A stretch of 18,279 nucleotides of DNA from contig JASLBL010000687.1 in the NCBI GenBank assembly GCA_030146615.1, positions 1-18,279 on the forward strand, in the 5' to 3' direction. Position numbers and translations under genes: made by a program. The notes below the pieces were generated by a model, which saw only the letters and a program-made list of their open reading frames with translations, did not search any database and was not told the DNA's origin. Source of the stretch: Actinomycetes bacterium (GTDB lineage Bacteria > Actinomycetota > CALGFH01). This document shows positions 7,898 through 13,860 of this stretch, one piece after another. Position 1 is the first letter of the stretch. Each line of letters opens with the position of its first letter.

Positions 7898-8515
7898 ATG
7901 GTTGCCACCATGGACACCATCTGGCAGCTCGTGGTCGGGTTCCTGCTGACCACCGTGCTCGGTGGCCTGCTCGGCACCTACCTCCAGCGGCGCTCCTGGA
8001 ACCAGCAGAACGAGGCACAGCTCCGGGAGGCCGAGCGGCACCGGGCCGGCGAGGTCTGCCAGGCCGTCAGCGGGCTGCTGGACCGGCGACGATACCGCAT
8101 GCTGCGGCTGTTCCACGCCGTGGACGGCCACACGCGCGGAGCCGTCTCCGCGGATGCCCTCGCCGAGAAGCTCGCGAGCTACGACGAGGTCCTGTACCAG
8201 TGGAACGACCTCCTGAACGTGAACCTCGCCCTGGTCGAGACGTCCTTCGGCCAGCTCGCGCGCGAGCAGCTCGAGCGGGCCTATGCCACCTATGAGGCCG
8301 TGGGGGCGAGCATCGAGGATGCCTACCGGCAGGCCGCCCAGGGATCCCGGCCTGGCGCCCTGGCCGAGCTCGGCAAGCGGCTGGGTGAGCTCGATCAGCT
8401 GGCCTACGACCTGAGCCTCCTGATGATGACCCAGCTGCTCAACGGGACCGTCGGCCGCCGAGCTCCGCACCCGCCGGAGGCTCCAGCGGCCCCGGCCCGA
8501 CCGCCCCGGCCATGA
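7898..8515 (+). CDS. unknown protein with one N-terminal membrane helix
   Basis: I do not recognise the family. The 205-residue product has a hydrophobic helix at about 9-29 (W-Q-L-V-V-G-F-L-L-T-T-V-L-G-G-L-L-G-T-Y-L). A charged, mostly helical region (30-185) follows, rich in Arg, Glu, Leu and Gln and likely to form coiled coils. The tail is Pro/Ala rich. The frame has normal codon bias and is open from ATG 7898; ATG 7910 (M-D-T-I-W-Q) is an equally likely start, and neither has a clear ribosome-binding site. It begins 15 bases after the sarcosine-oxidase-like gene and may be read through from that operon, but its make-up gives no link to amine catabolism. Its end faces the VOC gene across 9 bases. 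Confidence 0.7.
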   Translation: MVATMDTIWQLVVGFLLTTVLGGLLGTYLQRRSWNQQNEAQLREAERHRAGEVCQAVSGLLDRRRYRMLRLFHAVDGHTRGAVSADALAEKLASYDEVLYQWNDLLNVNLALVETSFGQLAREQLERAYATYEAVGASIEDAYRQAAQGSRPGALAELGKRLGELDQLAYDLSLLMMTQLLNGTVGRRAPHPPEAPAAPARPPRP

Positions 8516-8524
8516 CGGGCGTCC

Positions 8525-8959
8525 TCAGTGCAGGCAGAACTCGTTGCCCTCGGGGTCCTGGAGGACGACCCAGTGCTGGCCGGCCTCGTCGTAGGCCCTG
8601 ACCCTGGTGGCGCCGGCGGCCACGGCCCGCTCGGCGGCGTCGGCGATCCGGCGCCGGCGGTCCTCGATCGGCGTGTCCCGGCCGCCGCTGACGGCCAGGT
8701 CCAGGTGGACCCGGTTCTTGGCCGTCTTGGGCTCGGGGACGCGCTGGAAGAACAGCCGCGGCCCGGCGCCGTCGGGGTCGACCCGGGAGGCGTAGTTGTC
8801 CCAGTCCTCCCGGGGCAGGCCGTTGGCCACCGCCCACGACTCCCAGCTGCCGAACCCGTCCGGCGGGTCCTCCTCGACGTACCCGATCGCCTCCCCCCAG
8901 AAGGCGGCGAGCTTGGGTGGGTCGGCGGCGTCGAACACCACCTGGAGCCTGACGGCCAT
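8525..8959 (-). CDS. VOC-superfamily (glyoxalase-like) protein
   Basis: This 144-residue protein is of the vicinal-oxygen-chelate type, closest in look to the Glyoxalase_6 group common in actinobacteria. It starts M-A-V-R-L-Q-V-V-F-D-A-A-D-P-P-K-L-A-A-F-W, the usual first strand and helix. R-V-H-L-D-L (83-88) and the final D-P-E-G-N-E-F-C-L (135-143) provide the His and Glu typical of the metal-binding edge strands. Start ATG 8959 is preceded by AGGAGG at a good distance, so the longer frame to 9025 is not used. The substrate cannot be told. The gene converges on the unknown membrane protein and lies downstream of tetR on the same strand. Confidence 0.87.
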   Translation of the reverse strand: MAVRLQVVFDAADPPKLAAFWGEAIGYVEEDPPDGFGSWESWAVANGLPREDWDNYASRVDPDGAGPRLFFQRVPEPKTAKNRVHLDLAVSGGRDTPIEDRRRRIADAAERAVAAGATRVRAYDEAGQHWVVLQDPEGNEFCLH

Positions 8960-9025
8960 GAGGGCCTCCTGCGGATCGGGTCGGGGACCGGGCCATCTTC
9001 CGCCAACCGCGCGACATCCGGGCAC

Positions 9026-9060
9026 GCCTGTCCACAGGCCCGGCCGTCGGCGCGACGGCC
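9026..9060 (-). terminator. tandem stem-loops downstream of tetR
   Basis: Just past the tetR stop, on the minus strand, lies a perfect 8-bp stem with a 3-base loop (arms 9042-9049 and 9053-9060), then a second hairpin (arms 9026-9030 and 9035-9039, 4-base loop). There is no U run, as is common for high-GC terminators. They sit between tetR and the VOC gene and could end tetR transcription. Confidence 0.4.
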
Positions 9061-9064
9061 CCGC

Positions 9065-9679
9065 TCAGGCCCGGCCGTTGCCGGCCAGGGCGGCCGGGTC
9101 GGTGGCCAGCTCGGCCGCGGCGGCCGCCCGGACCCAGTCGACCAGGCGGTCGGCCGGGAGGCTGCGGTGGACCGCGACCTGGACCCCGAGCCCGTCGAGC
9201 AGGCCGGTGAGCCGCCAGGCGGCGGCGTCCGGGTCGGGGCAGGTGAACTCGCCGGCCGCCACTCCCTCGCGGATCACCGTGGCCAGGGTCTGCTTCCAGT
9301 GCAGGTCGAGCTGGCGCGACACCTCGGCCAGCTCGGGGCTGCGCAGCGCCTGGCCCCAGGCGTCGATCCAGAGCAGCCAGGCCTCGGACGAGTCGGCGGG
9401 GGAGTAGAGCCGCAGGATCCGGTCCAGCCGCTGGGCGGCGCTGCCGCCTCCGGCGGCGGTCGCCGACAGCCGGTCCAGGTCCTCCTCGGCGGCGTACCGG
9501 AACGCCTCCCCGAGCAGGGTCTCCTTGTTGGTGAAGTGGTAGAAGACCAGCCCGGTCGAGACCCCGAGGGCGGCGGCCACGTCGCCCACCCGGGTGCTCG
9601 CGAACCCGCGGGCGATCACCTCACGGCAGGTCGCCCTGAGGATCTCCTCCCGGCGGACGTCCGCCTTGATCCGCGCCAC
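9065..9679 (-). CDS. TetR/AcrR-family transcriptional regulator, BetI-type C-terminal domain
   Basis: This 204-residue regulator has an N-terminal helix-turn-helix at about 30-50: V-G-D-V-A-A-A-L-G-V-S-T-G-L-V-F-Y-H-F, followed by N-K-E-T-L-L, the classic TetR signature. The C-terminal half has the W-x-x-x-W and D-G-L-G-V-Q pattern seen in BetI-like regulators (TetR_C_6), a group that includes choline/betaine sensors. The GTG at 9679 is the chosen start because TetR homology begins there (A-R-I-K-A-D-V-R-R-E-E-I-L). It is divergent from the second Rieske gene across 90 bases that contain operator site B, so local control of that gene is likely. The same 18-bp motif upstream of the FAD oxidoreductase suggests a second target. 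The ligand is unknown. Confidence 0.92.
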   Translation of the reverse strand: MARIKADVRREEILRATCREVIARGFASTRVGDVAAALGVSTGLVFYHFTNKETLLGEAFRYAAEEDLDRLSATAAGGGSAAQRLDRILRLYSPADSSEAWLLWIDAWGQALRSPELAEVSRQLDLHWKQTLATVIREGVAAGEFTCPDPDAAAWRLTGLLDGLGVQVAVHRSLPADRLVDWVRAAAAAELATDPAALAGNGRA

Positions 9680-9691
9680 GGCCGCAGTGTA
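9680..9691 (-). promoter_or_regulatory. putative leaderless -10 of tetR
   Basis: On the minus strand TACACT (9686-9691) ends 6 bases before the GTG start at 9679, and no Shine-Dalgarno sequence is visible. This is the spacing expected when transcription begins at the start codon. No convincing -35 is present. Confidence 0.35.
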
Positions 9692-9727
9692 TCGACCGGC
9701 GGCTGGTCCCGGGGCGGTTCCCCGGCT

Positions 9728-9749
9728 TATACTGACTGAAGAGTCAGTT
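9728..9749 (+). promoter_or_regulatory. -10 element with TetR-type operator (site B)
   Basis: TATACT (9728-9733) is a good -10 for the second Rieske gene; no clear -35 is seen. Overlapping it is a perfect 7-4-7 inverted repeat, ACTGACT-GAAG-AGTCAGT (9731-9748). Aligned with site A, CTGACTGAAGAGTCAGTT (9732-9749) matches at 16 of 18 bases. Its place on the -10 fits repression by the divergent TetR protein. Confidence 0.65.
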
Positions 9750-9769
9750 GAAGTGCTGGAGGTCCGACC

Positions 9770-10981
9770 ATGCCGGATGCCACCGCTCCGCCCTTCGACC
9801 CGGTCGACCTGGAGCCGTCGCTGCGGCCGTTCGGTCAGAGCCGGATGCTCCCGCGGGACGCCTACGTCTCGCCGCGGGTCTTCGCCTTCGAGCAGGAACG
9901 GTTCTTCGCCGGGTCCTGGACGTGCGTCGGCCGCGAGGGCGACCTGGACGGGACGGGCGCCCAGCGGGCGGTCAAGGTCGGGCAGGCCGGGGTGCTGCTG
10001 GTCAGAGGCACCGACGGGAAGGTGCGGGCGTTCGCCAACACCTGCCGGCACCGCGGCCACGAGCTGCTCGGCGTCGGCGAGCAGACCTCCAGGCGGACCG
10101 TGCTCTGCCCCTACCACGCCTGGACCTACGACCTGGACGGCAGCCTGCGGGGCGCGCCCGGGTTCCGCGAGCACACCGAGTTCCGCCCGGCCGACCACGG
10201 CCTGGTCGAGCTGCCGCTGGAGAGCTGGCACGGGTTCCTGTTCGTCAACGGCTCCGGCGACGCCCCGCCGTTCGCCGAGCACGTCGGGGCCCTCGACGAC
10301 CTGGTCGCCCCCTACCGGCCGGGGCGGCTGGTCCCGCTGGTCAGCCATGAGTACGACCTGGACTGCAACTGGAAGGTCATCCTCGAGAACTACCACGAGT
10401 GCTACCACTGCCCGCTCATCCACCCCGAGCTGTGCCAGGTGAGCCCGCCCGCCAGCGGCGACAACTTCGAGCTCGACGGCGCCTGGGTCGGCGGCACCAT
10501 GGACCTCAAGGACCACGCGGTGACCATGTCGCTGGACGGCCACAGCGACGGCGTGCCCATCCCCGGGCTGGACGGCGAGCGGCTGCGGACCGTCGCCTAC
10601 CTCGGGCTGTTCCCGAACCTCCTGCTCAGCCTCCACCCCGACTACCTGATGACCCACCTGGTGGAGCCGCTGGCCGCCGACCGGAGCCACGTCGTCTGCT
10701 CCTGGTACTTCCCGCCCGAGGCGACCGAGCAGCCCGGGTTCGACCCGTCGTACGCGGTCGACTTCTGGGACCGGACCAACCGCCAGGACTGGTCGGCCTG
10801 CGAGTCGGTGCAGCGGGGCATGGCCTCCCCCCACTTCACCCCCGGCCCCCTGGCCCCGGCCGAGGACGCCGTCTACCACGTGGTGACGATGATCGCCCGC
10901 GCCTACCTGGGCGAGCGGCCGACCGCTCAGCCCCGCGAGACCGGCACCGCCCGGACCCAGGAGCCGTCCCCGGTCAGGTAG
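9770..10981 (+). CDS. second Rieske 2Fe-2S oxygenase, alpha subunit (betaine/carnitine/choline group)
   Basis: This 403-residue oxygenase is of the same type as the one at 5583. Its Rieske ligands are C92, H94, C113 and H116. The iron site is in E-N-Y-H-E-C-Y-H-C-P-L-I-H: E210 (bridging position), H213, H218, with D334 in D-F-W-D. The ending N-R-Q-D-W-S-A-C-E-S-V-Q-R-G-M is shared with the first copy, but the two diverge clearly elsewhere, so this is not a recent duplication. The 18-residue spacing between Rieske ligand pairs is normal. GGAGG (9758-9762) lies 7 bases before ATG 9770. It is alone on its transcript, behind operator site B. The last 55 bases overlap the 3' end of the methyltransferase gene on the other strand. 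A quaternary amine substrate is likely, but which one is not known. Confidence 0.92.
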   Translation: MPDATAPPFDPVDLEPSLRPFGQSRMLPRDAYVSPRVFAFEQERFFAGSWTCVGREGDLDGTGAQRAVKVGQAGVLLVRGTDGKVRAFANTCRHRGHELLGVGEQTSRRTVLCPYHAWTYDLDGSLRGAPGFREHTEFRPADHGLVELPLESWHGFLFVNGSGDAPPFAEHVGALDDLVAPYRPGRLVPLVSHEYDLDCNWKVILENYHECYHCPLIHPELCQVSPPASGDNFELDGAWVGGTMDLKDHAVTMSLDGHSDGVPIPGLDGERLRTVAYLGLFPNLLLSLHPDYLMTHLVEPLAADRSHVVCSWYFPPEATEQPGFDPSYAVDFWDRTNRQDWSACESVQRGMASPHFTPGPLAPAEDAVYHVVTMIARAYLGERPTAQPRETGTARTQEPSPVR

Positions 10982-11622
10982 GCGTCCACCGCCAGCCCGG
11001 CCTCGCCCAGGGCGGCCTCCAGGTCCTCGTCACCGACCCGCTCGGCGGTGAACGTCTGGGTCCACACCCGCTCGCCCACCTGGTACTCGACCGTGGCCGC
11101 GAGCAGCCCCGGCCCAGGCCGGCTGAGGTCACGCAACCGGAAGGTGATCCCGCTGTCGGTCCGCTCGCCCTCGGTCGCCCCGTCGAACCACGCCGGCGGG
11201 TGCCGCTGGACGAGCACGCAGCCCTCCTCGCGCACATGGTCCCGGCACGTCTCCAGGAACCGCCGCCGCAGCCCCCGGTCGGCCACGTTGACGAGGAACG
11301 AGGCCAGCAGCACCACGTCGAACCGCCACCCCAGCCGCAACTCCTGGATCCTCGCCCGGACGGTCCCGGCCCCCTGGATGCAGGCCAGCATCTCCGCCGA
11401 CTCGTCCACCGCCACCACCGGATGCCCGAGCCCGATCAATGGATGGGTGACCCGGCCGGCCCCAGCGCCCAGCTCGAGGATCCCGGCCCCGGCGGGAACC
11501 GCCGCATGCACGACCTCGGGTTCGCCCATCGCCGGCAACACCCGGTACAACTCCACCGCACACCCATCTGGCGTGATCACCCCGGGCCCGGTACCAGGTT
11601 CCGCTCCCGGCGCGCGGGTCAC
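10927..11622 (-). CDS. class I SAM-dependent methyltransferase
   Basis: This protein of up to 231 residues has the methyltransferase motif I, I-L-E-L-G-A-G-A-G-R (48-57), followed by V-V-A-V-D (69-73), whose Asp holds the SAM ribose. The middle region D-V-V-L-L-A-S-F-L-V-N matches motif IV/V positions, and the C-terminal strands carry Y-Q-V-G-E-R-V-W. Start GTG 11622 gives the longest form; a GTG at residue 15 (V-I-T-P-D-G) is possible, and neither has a good ribosome-binding site. The target is unknown: small-molecule methyltransferases of this form act on many substrates. It converges with the second Rieske gene with a 55-bp overlap, and lies 146 bases downstream of the S33 peptidase gene. 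Confidence 0.82.
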   Translation of the reverse strand: MTRAPGAEPGTGPGVITPDGCAVELYRVLPAMGEPEVVHAAVPAGAGILELGAGAGRVTHPLIGLGHPVVAVDESAEMLACIQGAGTVRARIQELRLGWRFDVVLLASFLVNVADRGLRRRFLETCRDHVREEGCVLVQRHPPAWFDGATEGERTDSGITFRLRDLSRPGPGLLAATVEYQVGERVWTQTFTAERVGDEDLEAALGEAGLAVDAYLTGDGSWVRAVPVSRG

Positions 11623-11675
11623 TGGGTGGGTCCCGGGTTCGGCCGGCGGCTCATCGGCTGGGTCCCGGGCTCAGG

Positions 11676-11688
11676 CCCCCGGTGGGGG
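11676..11688 (-). terminator. C/G stem-loop between S33 peptidase and methyltransferase genes
   Basis: Five C and five G bases flank a three-base loop (11676-11680, 11684-11688) in the 146-base gap downstream of the S33 stop. It could help end that transcript, but there is no U run and such stems arise by chance at this GC content. The rest of the gap holds two copies of GGGTCCCGGG and nothing else I can name. Confidence 0.25.
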
Positions 11689-11768
11689 AGCGTAGCCGAC
11701 CCGGGGTTGGAGCGCGCTGGGTTGTCCACAGCCCTTCACCCCAGCCCTTGCCCATCCCTCGACCCGGC

Positions 11769-13775
11769 TCAGGGGGCGGGGAGGGTGGCGACCACCCGGC
11801 TGCCGGCGCCGGTGCGGCCCGTGACCGCGGCGCGAGGGTGGCGGGCCAGGTCGTTCCAGCGGAGGCGGAGCGTGGCGGTGGCGGCGCCGGGGCCCTTGAC
11901 CACGACGCGGGCGGTGACCTGGCCGGTGCTCGTGTTCCAGGTGGCGGTGCCGGCGACCACGGTGTCGGCGACGAAGCGGACCTTGTGGAGCTCGAGCTTG
12001 ACGCTCACGTCGCCCTCGACGGTGAACCAGCCGCCGCGGAGGCCGTGGCCGCGCGAACCGGGCAGGTACCACCACTGGGCGACGGCGTCGCCGACGGCGG
12101 CCGCCCCGACCGCGGCCAGCTTCAGCCCGGCCGACCCGGCCTGGTTGCCCTTGCGCGGGGTGGCCGGGGTCGCCCCGGACAGCCGGCGGGGGAAGTCGCC
12201 GACCGCGCGGACCTCGGGGATGCGGCTGGCGCAGGACACGTCCATCGTCTGGAGCCGATCGGGGTGGCGCACGAACTCGCGGACCAGCCCGCTGGCGCAG
12301 CCGTAGGGGTCGGCCAGCGCGGTCACGTGGATGGTGTTCTCGACCTTGACCCAGCGCGCCGACGGGCCCAGCTGCCGGGCCACGACGGCGCCGTCGGTCC
12401 AGGTGGTCAGGGTGTCGAGCCCGCCCGACAACACCAGCACGGGAAGAGTCGGCGGGACCAGGGGCGGCCGTTCGGTGATCGGCGGGTCGTCGCGGACCGG
12501 CGCCGGCCAGTGCAGGCAGTCGTCGAACTCGGCCACCGGCGAGGTCGTCCACTCCTCGACGGTGAACGGAGCGTAGGTGTCGTCGGGCAGGGCGTCCACG
12601 GCGGCCTCGTACTGGGCCTGCCGGACCGCCACCGGCGCCCGCATGTCGAACGCCTGCGGGTAGTCGGTGCAGTAGACGGCGCTGTACTGGCCGGCCGACC
12701 ACTCCCGCACCGGCCCGCCGTCGTCGGTGTAGAGCGACTTGGCGGCCAGCCGGAGCAGCGGGGCGTTGTCGCGGCGCTCCAGCACCGCCCGGGCGGCGGC
12801 GTCCAGCTCGCGGTAGACCCCGGCGTCGGAGCCGGCGTTGTTGACCAGCGCGATCAGCATCCCGACGTCGACCCGCCACCTGGAAGGGGCGCTGCCCGGC
12901 TCGCGGGTCTGGCCCACGACGGGGGCCCGGCGCAGCCGCTCGGCCAGGGCGCCGATGCGGGCCATGGACGACCCGGGGGCGGCCAGGGCGCAGGCCACGC
13001 TGCGCCGGCAGGCCAGGTCGAAGGCGATCCGGGCCGCCTCGATGGTCGAGAGGTAGAACGGGTCGGTGCCGAGCACCGGCCAGGTGGCGTCCAGGGTGAG
13101 TGACCGCAGCAGCTGCGGGTGGCGGGCGGCGAAGGTCTGGCCCAAGTAGCTGCCGTAGGAGTCGCCGTACAGGTCGACCGGCCCGGTCTCCAGGGCGGCG
13201 AGCACGTCGGCCAGGTCGCGGGCGGCGTTGGCGGTGCCGTACAGGTCGCTGCCGTGCACGAGCCCGCCGTCGGGGAGCGGCCGGGCGGTGTTGAGCTGGT
13301 TGCCGCAGGCGGCGACCCGGCGGTTGTACTCATCGTCGCCGAGGGCCAGGTGCCAGCGTTGCAGCGGCCGGCAGTTGACCAGCCCGGAGGCGCCGGTCCC
13401 GCGGTTGTCGACCAGCAGCAGGTTGCGCGAGCGCTGGAGGCCGCCGAACAGCTCGAGGTAGTAGTCGCGGCCGCCGGTGCTCGGGTAGCCGGGGCCGCCC
13501 TCCATGGCGACAATCGTGCCCACGGCGGCCTGCTCGGCCGGGTACCACTCGAAGTTGATCGGGATCGTCCCGGCGGCCGGGTCGGCTCGGTCGAACGGCA
13601 CCCCGAGCTCGCCGCACCAGGCGCCGTCGAGCTCCTCGCACGGGTCGAGCTGGAGCCGGCCGACGACCAGCCGGCCGTCCTCCTCCTGCGCCTGGGCCAC
13701 GGCCGGGGCGAGGCTGCCGGCGCAGATCGCCGCCAGCAGCAGGGCCGGGATGAACCGGGACCGACGATGGCGCAT
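11769..13775 (-). CDS. secreted S33-family peptidase (alpha/beta hydrolase, tripeptidyl aminopeptidase-like)
   Basis: This 668-residue exported protein starts with a Sec-type signal peptide: basic M-R-H-R-R-S-R, a hydrophobic core to about 22 and A-V-A-Q-A-Q, with cleavage near 28-30. The oxyanion segment is E-G-G-P-G-Y (92-97), in place of the usual H-G-G-P-G. It is followed by V-D-N-R-G-T-G (122-128). The nucleophile is S206 in G-D-S-Y-G-S, the acid D454 in G-G-L-D and the base H483 in N-T-I-H-V. Cysteines in the lid region (such as 46, 54, 135, 157, 256, 262) would suit disulfides outside the cell. Residues about 545-668 form an added domain, probably a beta sandwich, not needed for the hydrolase fold. 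It likely removes short peptides from protein N termini. It lies 85 bases downstream of the CocE/NonD gene. Confidence 0.9.
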   Translation of the reverse strand: MRHRRSRFIPALLLAAICAGSLAPAVAQAQEEDGRLVVGRLQLDPCEELDGAWCGELGVPFDRADPAAGTIPINFEWYPAEQAAVGTIVAMEGGPGYPSTGGRDYYLELFGGLQRSRNLLLVDNRGTGASGLVNCRPLQRWHLALGDDEYNRRVAACGNQLNTARPLPDGGLVHGSDLYGTANAARDLADVLAALETGPVDLYGDSYGSYLGQTFAARHPQLLRSLTLDATWPVLGTDPFYLSTIEAARIAFDLACRRSVACALAAPGSSMARIGALAERLRRAPVVGQTREPGSAPSRWRVDVGMLIALVNNAGSDAGVYRELDAAARAVLERRDNAPLLRLAAKSLYTDDGGPVREWSAGQYSAVYCTDYPQAFDMRAPVAVRQAQYEAAVDALPDDTYAPFTVEEWTTSPVAEFDDCLHWPAPVRDDPPITERPPLVPPTLPVLVLSGGLDTLTTWTDGAVVARQLGPSARWVKVENTIHVTALADPYGCASGLVREFVRHPDRLQTMDVSCASRIPEVRAVGDFPRRLSGATPATPRKGNQAGSAGLKLAAVGAAAVGDAVAQWWYLPGSRGHGLRGGWFTVEGDVSVKLELHKVRFVADTVVAGTATWNTSTGQVTARVVVKGPGAATATLRLRWNDLARHPRAAVTGRTGAGSRVVATLPAP

Positions 13776-13780
13776 ACGCG

Positions 13781-13810
13781 ATCATGGACAGAAGCTGAAC
13801 GACCGGTCAA
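13781..13810 (-). promoter_or_regulatory. putative promoter of the S33 peptidase gene
   Basis: On the minus strand TTGACC (13805-13810) and CATGAT (13781-13786) are 18 bases apart, and the -10 ends 5 bases before ATG 13775. There is no Shine-Dalgarno sequence, so a leaderless or near-leaderless mRNA is likely. The -35 overlaps the palindrome GACCGGTC (13801-13808). Confidence 0.4.
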
Positions 13811-13860
13811 TCCTTCGTTCGACCCGGCCGACTCGTCGGCTCGGCGGCCCCCCGCGTGGA

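Noticed and set aside
6668..8470. 600-codon minus-strand frame
   Set aside because: It is antisense to the sarcosine-oxidase-like gene and the unknown membrane protein gene; low-complexity Gly/Val/Gln product.
8528..9739. 403-codon + strand frame across the VOC and tetR genes
   Set aside because: Both opposite-strand genes have clear family motifs and starts; this frame has none and is a composition artefact.
11682..13103. 473-codon + strand frame
   Set aside because: It is the antisense shadow of the S33 peptidase gene, with no recognisable domain.
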